64,000 nucleotides of DNA from the NCBI GenBank assembly GCA_002409745.1, contig DHOU01000002.1:1-64000 (forward strand), read 5' to 3'. Under the pieces are notes generated by a model. That model did not search any database. It saw only the letters and a list, made by a program, of their open reading frames with translations, and had not been told where the DNA came from. The first letter of the stretch is position 1. Every line of letters begins with the position of its first letter. Source of the DNA: Bacteroidales bacterium UBA5382. Its GTDB lineage: Bacteria; Bacteroidota; Bacteroidia; Bacteroidales; Dysgonomonadaceae. A program made the position numbers and the translations under genes. This document shows positions 25,213-34,331 of the stretch, one piece after another.

Positions 25213-27066
25213 TCAATCATCCGTATCGTCCGGACAAGGAACATCGGTTATTTGAGAGGCTGCGGATTGATATTCCATGGGAGTAACGCCGAATTTTCCG
25301 GAAAAAAGGCGATAAAAAGATTGTGGAGACATGCCGCATTGCTTGGCGACGGCGTCGATGGTATATACGGGATATTCTTTTAATATCCGGGCAGCATATT
25401 CCAACCGTAAGTCATTAATATAGGAGATAAAGTTTTTCCCCGCATATTGTTTAAAGAGTTGCGCAAACTTATTTTTGGGGATATAGATTGTTTTTGTCAA
25501 ATCGTCTCTCGAAAATCGGGGTTGCAGGAAGAGTTGTCCGCTGATGATTTCGTGCTCCACTTTATCGAACAGCATACGGTCATAGTCGCAGGAAGAGAAC
25601 CCGTTTCCGTTAGCGGCATTATCCGCCGGGGAAACGTCTTTTCCGGAAACAACCGGATACGTATCCGTCAGGGGCAGGTAGCCGCCCGGCTTCATTGCTT
25701 CCTGCAATCTCTGCTGTAACGCCATATTCTCTTCATTTACACGAAACAACCTATCCCGGAAACCCAGCAACTCGTGAATCGTCTTGACGGCGGCTTTGTT
25801 TTTCCTGCTGATGGTGCGATTAAAGCGAATCATCTTAAAAATAAATCCTGCGGAAAGCGCTAAAATCAAAAGGACGCTTGCAAGTACAATATTGCGCCGC
25901 TTGAGTTGCGCCGACTGTTCTTGCAAAAGAGCTTCCTTTTCCTTTGTTTCGTAAATAGTGGCGAGTTCTATGGCGCTTTTACGTTTCTCCCGCATGCGCA
26001 AACTATCGGTAAGCGCAACAATGGAATGAGCGACACGGGCAGCCGAACGGTAATCGCCCAACCCGTCGTAAGCCTTCATCTCGTTAGGAAGCAACGTCTC
26101 CACATAATAAGCGTTGACGGTATCCCTGCCCGTACGGAAATATTCTTTTTCTTTTTGAAGGCTCCGGAGCGCATCCTCATAGCGGTGAGAAACAATCTGA
26201 TAAGGAGCCGTCAGGGCGTTGCCTCCAAGTGTGTGAACATACTGTGTACGGAGTAATTTATCATAGTAATTTTCCGCCTTCATTTTATCACCGTTCAAAT
26301 AAAAAATCAGGGCATAAAGGGTATACAGGTTGGCGCAGCGCAAGTCGTAAATACCTTCCGGCAGGCCGGGACAAGTATTCAGATGCTGCAAAGTTTTTTC
26401 GCAAAGAGGCAGCATATCGATCGCGTCCCGATACATCTTATCGTTCTGTAACGCGTTTACCTTTTCCATCAGCGCATACAGGAACTCATCCACCTCGCTC
26501 CATGCCGGACTTCCGCCCATCTCCTGACGATATAAACCGATACTGCGGTCGAAAAAAGGATAGGCATCTTCTGAAATTCCCGCAGCCGCCTTGGAAAGGC
26601 CTACATGTAGCTGGAAAAGAGCTTCGTCTCGCTTTGAACCGGTTTTGCGCGACACCTCTATGCCTTCGAGGGCATAACGGACACTTTGTGTATAGTCGCC
26701 GTTCTTATAATATTGGTGCGATATGATTTTAAGACACTTCAGAAGTTTTTCGGGGGCATTGCGGATCTCCGGATCATGATAGATCCGGAAGCTATACGTA
26801 AGAGCGACATTAGGCTGCTCGAGCCCGTTATTATAGATTACGGCGCGAAGTCCGTTCCGGTCAATCGGGGAAAGCAAGCCCCGTTGCTCTGCCGTGTCGA
26901 GTAAGGCGAGCGCCCGTTCAGGCTGTGTAATACTGAGGCCATTAATATAATCCGCTGTAAAAATGCTGTCGGATACGTTTTCACCGCTTGAACGCAAAGA
27001 GTCCCGACGGCAACCGACCGCTACCGTGATAGAAATGAATAAGAATACAATACACTTTTTTCTCAT
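25213..27066 (-). CDS. Membrane-anchored TPR / AraC-type transcriptional regulator
   Basis: A 617-residue protein combining a signal-peptide or lipobox-like N-terminus (VAVGC, Cys19), TPR-like helical repeats in the periplasm (about 45-385), one membrane span (392-411), a short coiled region (430-460) and a cytosolic AraC/XylS double HTH (about 500-600, ending LFSGKFGVTPMEYQSAAS). This architecture is a one-component transmembrane regulator frequent in Bacteroidales, here lacking kinase and receiver domains. It is encoded upstream of three lipoprotein genes on the same strand, and the gap between carries direct repeats fit for its binding. The likely input is a periplasmic peptide or protein bound by the TPRs. 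A TAAATTTG box at 27158-27165 may drive it. Confidence 0.85.
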   Translation of the reverse strand: MRKKCIVFLFISITVAVGCRRDSLRSSGENVSDSIFTADYINGLSITQPERALALLDTAEQRGLLSPIDRNGLRAVIYNNGLEQPNVALTYSFRIYHDPEIRNAPEKLLKCLKIISHQYYKNGDYTQSVRYALEGIEVSRKTGSKRDEALFQLHVGLSKAAAGISEDAYPFFDRSIGLYRQEMGGSPAWSEVDEFLYALMEKVNALQNDKMYRDAIDMLPLCEKTLQHLNTCPGLPEGIYDLRCANLYTLYALIFYLNGDKMKAENYYDKLLRTQYVHTLGGNALTAPYQIVSHRYEDALRSLQKEKEYFRTGRDTVNAYYVETLLPNEMKAYDGLGDYRSAARVAHSIVALTDSLRMREKRKSAIELATIYETKEKEALLQEQSAQLKRRNIVLASVLLILALSAGFIFKMIRFNRTISRKNKAAVKTIHELLGFRDRLFRVNEENMALQQRLQEAMKPGGYLPLTDTYPVVSGKDVSPADNAANGNGFSSCDYDRMLFDKVEHEIISGQLFLQPRFSRDDLTKTIYIPKNKFAQLFKQYAGKNFISYINDLRLEYAARILKEYPVYTIDAVAKQCGMSPQSFYRLFSGKFGVTPMEYQSAASQITDVPCPDDTDD

Positions 27067-27157
27067 GCCCTCTTTTCGGCCTTACTTTCGTTTTAACAAC
27101 GGGAAGTCCCGCTCCGGGCGATATCCGTGCGAACACGCCATTCCGTCTTGTTTATAA

Positions 27158-27165
27158 CAAATTTA
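27158..27165 (-). promoter_or_regulatory. Possible -7 box of the TPR-AraC regulator gene
   Basis: Minus-strand TAAATTTG fits TAnnTTTG, 92 bp before the ATG. The 325-bp divergent gap (27067-27391) otherwise shows a GC-rich palindromic patch around 27104-27122 and the promoter at 27361, and no gene I can support. Confidence 0.35.
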
Positions 27166-27360
27166 AACCGTTTTCTCGCGTAAAGGTAAAAAATAATATT
27201 TCAATAGAAAGGATAAAATGCATATTCCTCCTTTGTCGGCCTGGCCGGTAAAAAGAACGAAAGAGACGGATTGAGGAGAATACTTCGATGAAAACCTGCT
27301 TAAAAACATATTCTTCAAAGATATTGTCGGGTTTTGGGGATAAATTTTAAACTTTATTAC

Positions 27361-27368
27361 TACCTTTG
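27361..27368 (+). promoter_or_regulatory. -7 box of the TPR/PD40-NfeD-FloA operon
   Basis: TACCTTTG lies 24 bp before the ATG at 27392. A TTTG at 27333-27336 is 24 bp upstream of it, slightly too far for the usual -33 spacing. Confidence 0.6.
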
Positions 27369-27391
27369 AACGATAGAAATTAGCAGCAAAT

Positions 27392-28819
27392 ATGAAAATC
27401 TTTCGCTTTTTCTTTATTATCGTTTTATGCTCCTTTTGCATTGGTTTGAAAGGACAAACATTTGACGACGCAAAAAGCCTGTATCAGGAAGGCCGTTATG
27501 CAGAGGCTCTGCCGGTTTTTAAAGCCGAATACGAAAATGCCCCGAATGATGCTTCGTTGAATGAATGGCTCGGCATAAGCCTTTTTAAAACAGGCGACTT
27601 GCTGTCGGCCGAAAAACACCTCGCCTTTGCAGCGCAAAAAAAGCGTACCGACGCATCTCTTTATTTGGGAGAGTTATACACAAAGACCTATCGTTTTGAA
27701 GAGGCTGAGAAGGAGTTCGAGAAATATCGGCGCGCCCAACGCCGCAACAACGAAGCGATTGCTCTTCTGGAAGAAAAAATCGAATATGCGGATAAGTTAA
27801 GACGCGCCGTCCGCCGCACGGAAGATATTCCGGTCATAGACAGCCTTATCGTTCCCAAACGTGATTTTTTATCGGCCTACTCCTTAAGCGCTTCGTCGGG
27901 CTCCATCATGCCGATGAAGGATTTTTTCAAGGACGCTTCGCCCGACGGCGGGCAAACATTGTATATGAACGAACGGCAAGACAAAGTCTATTATGCGGCG
28001 GGAAACGACTCGACCGGTTACGATTTGTATTCGATGGAAAAGCTGCTGAACTCTTTTGGCAATGAAAAAAAATTGCCGGTTTCGGTCAATGCCGATGGCA
28101 ATCAAGCGTATCCGTTTGTCATGCCCGACGGGGTGACGCTCTATTTCGCTTCCACCGGACATGAGTCATTGGGGGGATATGACTTATATATCACGCGCTA
28201 TAACACAGCATCGGATTCGTATCTGAATCCCAATCAATTGAATGTACCCTTCAATTCGCCGTTCAACGATTATATGATGGTGATCGATGAGGAGAAAGAA
28301 ATCGGATGGTTTGCCACCGACCGCTTCCAGTCTCCCGATTCGGTATGCATTTACACATTCGTTCCTCTAAAGGAAGTGAAACTTGTGGAGAGTGACGATG
28401 AAGCGTATGTGTCGCGACGAGCTAAAATCACTTCTATCGCGGACACCTGGAAAGAGGGTGTCGATTATGCGTCGTTGAGGGCAAAAGCGAAAGAACAAAA
28501 CACGGCCGAGCAAGGACAAGGACAGAAGTCCGATTTTTCTTTTGTGATTAACGATGCCGTAACCTATCATCGGTTGGAGGACTTTAAAAACGCTTCGGCA
28601 CGAGCGCTTCTCTCGAAAGCGATACAACTGAAACAAGAGCAGAAACGCTTGCAAGACGAGTTATCGGCTCGGCGTGATCAGTTTGCGAACGGGAATGAAA
28701 GCGGAACGGTACGCTCGTCGATTCTTGCTTTGGAAAAAGAAACGGAATCCATTCGCCGGGAAATAGCCCAATTGGAAGTTCAGGCCCGCAACGAAGAAAT
28801 CCGGACAACCTATCAATAA
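27392..28819 (+). CDS. Exported TPR / PD40 (WD40-like) repeat protein
   Basis: A 475-residue periplasmic protein with signal peptide FFFIIVLCSFCIGLKGQ. TPR repeats occupy about 25-135 (YQEGRYAEALPVFKAEYENAPNDA and following). PD40/TolB-like propeller blades occupy about 180-320 (DGGQTLYMNER, PDGVTLYFASTGHESLGGYDLYITR, FNSPFNDYMMVIDEEKEIGWFATDR). The C-terminus (about 400-470) is a charged coiled coil. The TPR-PD40 pair is common at the front of OmpA-linked envelope proteins, but the OmpA domain is missing here. It is followed after 20 bp by nfeD and then floA, suggesting a role with the flotillin membrane domain. Exact function unknown. Confidence 0.75.
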   Translation: MKIFRFFFIIVLCSFCIGLKGQTFDDAKSLYQEGRYAEALPVFKAEYENAPNDASLNEWLGISLFKTGDLLSAEKHLAFAAQKKRTDASLYLGELYTKTYRFEEAEKEFEKYRRAQRRNNEAIALLEEKIEYADKLRRAVRRTEDIPVIDSLIVPKRDFLSAYSLSASSGSIMPMKDFFKDASPDGGQTLYMNERQDKVYYAAGNDSTGYDLYSMEKLLNSFGNEKKLPVSVNADGNQAYPFVMPDGVTLYFASTGHESLGGYDLYITRYNTASDSYLNPNQLNVPFNSPFNDYMMVIDEEKEIGWFATDRFQSPDSVCIYTFVPLKEVKLVESDDEAYVSRRAKITSIADTWKEGVDYASLRAKAKEQNTAEQGQGQKSDFSFVINDAVTYHRLEDFKNASARALLSKAIQLKQEQKRLQDELSARRDQFANGNESGTVRSSILALEKETESIRREIAQLEVQARNEEIRTTYQ

Positions 28820-28839
28820 ACTCTTGCACACAAACGCTT

Positions 28840-29331
28840 ATGACTTTTAATGTTATCATCGTAATTACCGTAGTCGCATTAGGTATTCTCTTTCTGCTGA
28901 TTGAGATCTTTTTATTGCCGGGAATCAGTATTGCCGGAGCGGCCGGCGGAATTTTTCTGATCGGCGGCATCGTCTATGCCTATCTCTTTCTCGGCAGTAC
29001 ATCGGGAAATATCACGTTAGCGACATCGTTACTCGTGTTAGGCATTGCATTTGTCGGCTTAGTCAAATCGAAATCGCTACGGCGCATCGCTTTAAATACC
29101 GATATTAAAGAAACGGTCGACAACAGCGACCTGAAGCAAATCCAGAAAGGCGATATAGGGGTTACGATGTCGAGACTGAATCCTATCGGCAAGGTGATGA
29201 TCCGAGAAGTAATTGTCGAAGGAAAGTCGTTCGACGGCGAATTTATCGAGGAAGACACCGAAATCGAAGTCGTTAAAGTCGATACCTATAATGTGCTGGT
29301 GAGAAGAACAAAGAGTCAAGAAAATTTATAA
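28840..29331 (+). CDS. NfeD-like membrane protein with OB-fold domain
   Basis: A 163-residue short-form NfeD. Three to four membrane segments fill residues 5-72 (LFLLIEIFLLPGISIAGAAGGIFLIGG is typical), and a soluble OB-fold domain covers about 95-155 (KGDIGVTMSRLNPIGKVMIREVIVEGKSFDGEFIEEDTEIEVVKV). The N-terminal ClpP-class serine protease domain of long NfeD proteins is absent. Short NfeD proteins pair with flotillins, and floA follows directly, so it is likely to act in organising membrane microdomains. Confidence 0.88.
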   Translation: MTFNVIIVITVVALGILFLLIEIFLLPGISIAGAAGGIFLIGGIVYAYLFLGSTSGNITLATSLLVLGIAFVGLVKSKSLRRIALNTDIKETVDNSDLKQIQKGDIGVTMSRLNPIGKVMIREVIVEGKSFDGEFIEEDTEIEVVKVDTYNVLVRRTKSQENL

Positions 29332-29395
29332 TTCATACATCATACATCATAATTCATAATTCATACATCATAATTCATACTTATAATAAAAGCCT
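29332..29395 (+). repeat. AT-rich tandem repeat between nfeD and floA
   Basis: Repeated ATTCATA and CATCATA units run from the nfeD stop codon to just before floA. No reading frame or stable hairpin is evident. Confidence 0.75.
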
Positions 29396-30397
29396 ATGTC
29401 ATTCGGTTTAATTCTTATTATCGCAGTCATTGTCATATTCGTATTGATATTCTTTCATTACGTGCCGTTTTTTCTTTGGATCAATGCCCTCTCGGCAGGC
29501 GTCAACATATCGTTGGTTCAACTCTTTCTGATGCGTTTGCGTCGTGTACCGCCGCACACCATCGTGTATGCGATGATCGAAGCCCATAAAGCGGGATTGA
29601 AAAATATCACCCGCGACAACCTCGAAGCGCATTATCTGGCAGGCGGGCACGTCGAAAAAGTCGTGCACGCACTGGTATCGGCTTCGAAAGCCAATATCGA
29701 CTTATCGTTCCAAATGGGTACCGCTATCGACCTCGCAGGACGCGACGTATTGGAAGCCGTGCAAATGTCGGTAAATCCGAAAGTGATCGACACGCCGCCC
29801 GTTACGGCTGTAGCCATCGACGGAATCCAGTTGATCGCGAAAGCGAGGGTAACCGTACGCGCCAATATCAAACAATTAGTGGGCGGTGCGGGCGAAGAAA
29901 CCATTCTCGCCCGTGTGGGAGAAGGTATCGTGTCGTCTATCGGTTCCGCCGCATCGCATAAATCGGTGCTGGAGAATCCCGATTCGATCTCCAAACTCGT
30001 GTTAAAAAAAGGGTTGGATGCCGGAACCGCTTTCGAAATATTATCCATCGATATTGCCGATATCGATATCGGCAAGAACATCGGCGCCGTGCTGCAAATG
30101 GATCAGGCGCAAGCTGACAAAAACATTGCGCAAGCCCGAGCCGAAGAACGCCGCGCCATGGCCATTGCGTTGGAGCAGGAAATGAAGGCCAAAGCGCAGG
30201 AAGCCCGAGCGAAAGTGATCGAGGCGGAAGCCGAAATACCTATCGCCATGGCCGAAGCATTCCGCAACGGCAACTTCGGCATCATGGATTATTATCGTCT
30301 TCAGAATATAAAAGCCGATACCGACATGCGCGACGCCATTGCCAAGCCGCAAGGAGGAGCCGACGCTAAATCACAAGGAACTATCACAAACAAATAA
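29396..30397 (+). CDS. floA: Flotillin-like protein FloA
   Basis: A 333-residue SPFH-domain protein of the FloA (YqfA) type, which lacks the long coiled coil of eukaryotic flotillins. An N-terminal membrane-associated hairpin (about 4-28) is followed by the SPFH domain with [27 protein letters not shown] and [35 protein letters not shown], then an Ala/Glu-rich helical oligomerisation region (about 235-290, [37 protein letters not shown]). It scaffolds functional membrane microdomains. The partner nfeD lies directly upstream and uridine phosphorylase starts 2 bp after its stop. Confidence 0.94.
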   Translation: MSFGLILIIAVIVIFVLIFFHYVPFFLWINALSAGVNISLVQLFLMRLRRVPPHTIVYAMIEAHKAGLKNITRDNLEAHYLAGGHVEKVVHALVSASKANIDLSFQMGTAIDLAGRDVLEAVQMSVNPKVIDTPPVTAVAIDGIQLIAKARVTVRANIKQLVGGAGEETILARVGEGIVSSIGSAASHKSVLENPDSISKLVLKKGLDAGTAFEILSIDIADIDIGKNIGAVLQMDQAQADKNIAQARAEERRAMAIALEQEMKAKAQEARAKVIEAEAEIPIAMAEAFRNGNFGIMDYYRLQNIKADTDMRDAIAKPQGGADAKSQGTITNK

Positions 30398-30399
30398 TT

Positions 30400-31266
30400 A
30401 TGAGAATCATACCGGAGTCAGAACTCATTATCAATCCCGATGGGAGCGCCTTTCATCTTCATCTTCGTCCCGAACAGCTATCGGACAAGATCGTGATGAT
30501 GGGAGATCCAGGGCGGGTTACCCTGGCGGCTTCGTTTTTAGACACGGTGGAGTGTGATGTGCAGAGCCGCGAATTCCATACTATCACCGGTACGTATAAG
30601 GGCAAGCGCATTTCGCTCGTTTCGCATGGTATCGGAACCGATAATATCGATATCGTCGTAACGGAACTCGATGCCTTGGCCAATATCGATTTCGAAACGC
30701 GCACCGTCAAACCCGAATTCAAACAACTCACCATGGTACGTGTAGGCACATCGGGGGGATTGCAACCGCATTGCCCCGTAGGCTCGTATGTGGTGTCGGA
30801 AAAGTCCATCGGCTTCGACGGCCTTATCCATTACTATGCCGACTCGAAAAAGTTCCGAGACGAAGAATTCGAAGAAGCCTTTCAAAAGCATGTCCATTGG
30901 TCGCCCTATCACTGCTCGCCCTACGTTGTCGATGCGGATGAAGAGTTAGTCGATCGCATCGGGCATGATATGATCCGCGGCGTGACCATTTCAGCTATCG
31001 GGTTTTATGGGCCGCAAGGACGGTATGTACGATTGCCGTTGGCCGATCCGGATCTGAACACGCGCATCGCCTCTTTCCGGTACAATGACCACCAGGTAAC
31101 CAATTACGAAATGGAGAGCTCCGCCATTGCGGGACTCAGCCGTTTGATGGGACACAAAGCCATGACGGTTTGCGCCATCATCGCCAACCGGGTAGCTTTG
31201 GAGTCGAATACCGATTATACCGGTTCCATCGAAGACTTGATGAAAATAGTCCTTGAACGGATCTGA
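30400..31266 (+). CDS. udp: Uridine phosphorylase-type nucleoside phosphorylase
   Basis: A 288-residue cytosolic enzyme of the PNP/UDP family, cleaving uridine (possibly other nucleosides) with phosphate to base and ribose-1-phosphate. Visible motifs: the phosphate-binding GDPGRV, VRVGTSGGLQP, and the substrate-contact segment NYEMESSAIAGLSRLMGH with the Met-Glu pair that holds ribose. The size is above the 250 of E. coli Udp, fitting the longer Bacteroidetes group. It starts 2 bp after floA, so it is cotranscribed, though no functional link is evident. Substrate preference cannot be read with certainty. Confidence 0.88.
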   Translation: MRIIPESELIINPDGSAFHLHLRPEQLSDKIVMMGDPGRVTLAASFLDTVECDVQSREFHTITGTYKGKRISLVSHGIGTDNIDIVVTELDALANIDFETRTVKPEFKQLTMVRVGTSGGLQPHCPVGSYVVSEKSIGFDGLIHYYADSKKFRDEEFEEAFQKHVHWSPYHCSPYVVDADEELVDRIGHDMIRGVTISAIGFYGPQGRYVRLPLADPDLNTRIASFRYNDHQVTNYEMESSAIAGLSRLMGHKAMTVCAIIANRVALESNTDYTGSIEDLMKIVLERI

Positions 31267-31318
31267 ACTTCATTCTTTTAGTAAATCAATAATTCGTAAA
31301 TTACAAGACAATAAACAG

Positions 31319-34135
31319 ATGAAAAGAGTATTATCATTATTGCTCCTGATGGCAAGCGTTTGCTTGATGGCGCAACAAAATCCGGTTTTACCGACCGATC
31401 CGGCAGTGAGGACCGGAAAGCTGGAAAACGGCTTGACCTACTATATCCGGCAGAACAAAACGCCTGAAAACAGAGTCGACTTCTATATCGCTCAAAATGT
31501 AGGATCGATGCAAGAGGAAGATCCTCAAGCCGGACTGGCCCATTTCCTCGAGCACATGGCGTTTAACGGCACCACGCACTTCCCCGGAAAAAGCATGCTG
31601 AATTATCTTCAAGACAACGGCATACAATTCGGCGGCAACATCAACGCCTATACGTCTTTCGACCAGACAGTATACTATATCAGCAATGTCCCGGCTGACA
31701 ATAAGAATCTGGTCGACTCGTGTATTCTGGTTCTGTACGATTGGTCGTGCGGCATCGCCCTCGAAGAGGAAGAACTCGATAAGGAACGCGGCGTCATCCG
31801 CGAAGAGTGGCGCACACGCGGCGGATCGCAACAACGATTAACGGATAAATTGTTGCCGGCGTTATATCCCGGCAGCAAATACGCCAACCGCATGCCCATC
31901 GGCAGCATCGACGTAATCAACAACTTCAAGCCGGAAGAAATCCGCGCTTATTACCACAAGTGGTACCGCCCCGACTTGCAGGGGATCATCATTGTAGGAG
32001 ACGTCAATGTTGATGAAACCGAGAAGAAAGTAAAAGACCTCTTTTCGAGAATCAAACTCGACGAGAACCGGGCAGAAAGAGTCTATTTCCCTGTTCCCGA
32101 CAACGACGAACCCATCGTAGCCATAGCGACCGACAAGGAAGCACGCAATACGCTGATCCGCTTGTTTTACAAACACGATGCCGTTCCCCGCGAAATGCTG
32201 AATACACAGGCCGGTTACATGATGAATTATGTCACCAATGTGGCGGCGATCATGTTCAATGATCGTTTTAACGAAATCACCCAAAAGCCGAATGCCCCCT
32301 TTACATTTGCACAGGCATACAATTCCGATTACTTCGTCGCCAAAACCAAAGATGCCTGGACGGTAGTCGCCGGATCGGCCGAAGATAAGGTGGACGAGGC
32401 GTTGGCCGCTATCGTACGCGAAACGGAACGGGTGAAGAAGCATGGTTTTACGGCATCGGAATATGAACGTGCGCGGACCAATTTGTTACAAAGTGTGGAA
32501 AACGCGTATAACAATCGCGACAAACAAAAAAACAACGCTTATGCCGAAGAATATGTCCGTAGCTTTACCGACGGCGAGCCAATCCCCGGCATCGAATACG
32601 AATATCAACTATTACAGTCAGTCGCGCCCCAAATACCGGTCGAGGCCATCAATCAAACCATTCAACAACTGATCGGTGAAAAGAATATCGTCGTAGCCGT
32701 GACCGGCCCCGAGAAAGAAGGCCTGACCTATCCGGGCAAGGACGAGTTACTGGGCGTGTTGGCTTCGGTGAAGGCGGAAGAGATAGAACCGTATGCCGAA
32801 GAAGTATCCGATGAACCGTTAATCGCCGAACCGCCTGCTCCGGGAACAATTGCCGAGGTGAAGAAAGACGAGGCTTTCGGCGCAACCGTTTGGAAACTAT
32901 CGAACGGAGTGACGGTCGTCTTGAAAGACACCGATTTTAAAGACGATGAAATCCGCATGATGGCATCCAGTTACGGCGGCACTTCGCAATATGTGGTTCA
33001 AGATCCGGTGAACGCCAAAATGGCCGGTCAAGTGATGACGCTGGGCGGCGTGGGAAATTTCAGCACCACCGAACTGCCCAAAGTGCTGGCGGGCAAAACC
33101 GCTTCGGCACGCCCGATTATATCGATGACGACGCAGGGCTTCGCGGGTTCTTCGTCTATCAAAGACTTTGAAACGATGCTTCAGCTCGTATATCTTTACT
33201 TCACGGCGCCCCGCACCGATCAGGAAGCGTTTGCGTCATTTCTGCAACGCGCTGAAATACAAATGAAAAATATCGAAGCGGAACCGTCGGTGGCTTTTCA
33301 GGATTCCATCCTAAAAACAATCTACGGCGATAACCCGATTACGAAACGGATGAAAGCGGAAGATTTGAAGAAAATAGACTACCCGCGCATCATGGAGATG
33401 TACAAACAAAGTTTCGTCAATCCCGGGAGCTTCGTGTTCTCTTTCGTCGGCAATATCGATGAAGACGCCGTTAAGCCGGTTATTCTTCAGTATTTAGGAT
33501 CTCTGAAAGGAAAGTACGCACAGAACACGTTTATTCAAGTGCCGCTGGATGTGACAAAAGGCCGTCAGAAATCGTCTTTCGAACGGGAAATGCAAAATCC
33601 GAAAGGATCGGTTTACAACGTCTACAGCGGCAAGACCGAATTCAACCTGAAGAATAGTATTCTGATGAGCATGTTCGAGCAAATCCTTCGTATCGTTTAC
33701 ACCGAAAAAGTTCGCGAAGACGAAGGAGGCACTTACGGTGTCGGCACCAACGGATCGATTGCCCGGTATCCGGAAGGACAAACGTTGCTGGAAATCAGTT
33801 TCGATACCGATCCCGATAAAGCAAATCATCTCAACGAGATTGTTGAAAAAGAGTTGAAAGCGGTGGCGGAACAAGGCCCGCGTCAGGAAGATTTTACCAA
33901 AGTAAAAGAACACATGGTAAAAAAATATGACGAAGACAATAAAGAAAACGGTTATTGGCTGGGACAATTGCAGAGTAAATATTTCTACGGACAAGATCGC
34001 CACAGCGATTATCTGACGATTCTCAATACAATTACACCCCAGCACGTGCAGGAATTCGCCAAAACCTTCCTTTCGCAAGGAAATGAAGCTACGGTGATTA
34101 TGTTGCCGAAAAAGGCTGTAGAAGAAAAGAAATAA
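31319..34135 (+). CDS. M16-family zinc metallopeptidase (exported)
   Basis: A 938-residue periplasmic peptidase. The ATG at 31319 (MKRVLSLLLLMASVCLMAQQ) is preferred because it begins a signal peptide; the upstream ATG at 31253 overlaps the udp stop. The inverted zinc motif HFLEH (H75, E78, H79) and the downstream EEEELDKERGVIREEW glutamate define the active N-terminal M16 half; the C-terminal half (about 520-938) is the inactive, substrate-clamping duplicate, as in pitrilysin-type proteins. It would degrade short peptides in the periplasm. It lies 52 bp after udp and ends the operon at a strong terminator. Confidence 0.92.
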   Translation: MKRVLSLLLLMASVCLMAQQNPVLPTDPAVRTGKLENGLTYYIRQNKTPENRVDFYIAQNVGSMQEEDPQAGLAHFLEHMAFNGTTHFPGKSMLNYLQDNGIQFGGNINAYTSFDQTVYYISNVPADNKNLVDSCILVLYDWSCGIALEEEELDKERGVIREEWRTRGGSQQRLTDKLLPALYPGSKYANRMPIGSIDVINNFKPEEIRAYYHKWYRPDLQGIIIVGDVNVDETEKKVKDLFSRIKLDENRAERVYFPVPDNDEPIVAIATDKEARNTLIRLFYKHDAVPREMLNTQAGYMMNYVTNVAAIMFNDRFNEITQKPNAPFTFAQAYNSDYFVAKTKDAWTVVAGSAEDKVDEALAAIVRETERVKKHGFTASEYERARTNLLQSVENAYNNRDKQKNNAYAEEYVRSFTDGEPIPGIEYEYQLLQSVAPQIPVEAINQTIQQLIGEKNIVVAVTGPEKEGLTYPGKDELLGVLASVKAEEIEPYAEEVSDEPLIAEPPAPGTIAEVKKDEAFGATVWKLSNGVTVVLKDTDFKDDEIRMMASSYGGTSQYVVQDPVNAKMAGQVMTLGGVGNFSTTELPKVLAGKTASARPIISMTTQGFAGSSSIKDFETMLQLVYLYFTAPRTDQEAFASFLQRAEIQMKNIEAEPSVAFQDSILKTIYGDNPITKRMKAEDLKKIDYPRIMEMYKQSFVNPGSFVFSFVGNIDEDAVKPVILQYLGSLKGKYAQNTFIQVPLDVTKGRQKSSFEREMQNPKGSVYNVYSGKTEFNLKNSILMSMFEQILRIVYTEKVREDEGGTYGVGTNGSIARYPEGQTLLEISFDTDPDKANHLNEIVEKELKAVAEQGPRQEDFTKVKEHMVKKYDEDNKENGYWLGQLQSKYFYGQDRHSDYLTILNTITPQHVQEFAKTFLSQGNEATVIMLPKKAVEEKK

Positions 34136-34157
34136 CATCTCGTTTTTCCCAATCAAA

Positions 34158-34197
34158 GAAAGGATGCAATCTTAAGGGGTTGCATCCTTTTGTTTGT
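34158..34197 (+). terminator. Rho-independent terminator after the M16 peptidase gene
   Basis: AAGGATGCAA (34160-34169) pairs perfectly with TTGCATCCTT (34180-34189), 10 bp with a ten-base loop, followed by a T-rich run (TTTGTTTG). Confidence 0.85.
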
Positions 34198-34254
34198 TAA
34201 CATGTCATCCTCATAAATAAGTATATTTAGCCTGAAAAATCATTATAAATGAGG

Positions 34255-34286
34255 ATTGCAATCTTTCCGCTATCCCTATAACTTTG
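34255..34286 (+). promoter_or_regulatory. Promoter of hmuY-hmuR
   Basis: ATTG (34255-34258) and TAACTTTG (34279-34286) are 20 bp apart, a good -33/-7 pair, with a leader of about 39 nt before hmuY. I see no clear Fur-like palindrome here. Confidence 0.6.
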
Positions 34287-34331
34287 TATTTCTATTTATT
34301 CTACAATTAATTAAATTAAAATACAGAGAAA

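Noticed and set aside
27163..27441. 92-codon minus-strand ORF before the TPR/PD40 gene
   Set aside because: It overlaps the promoter and start of a clear gene on the other strand and looks random.
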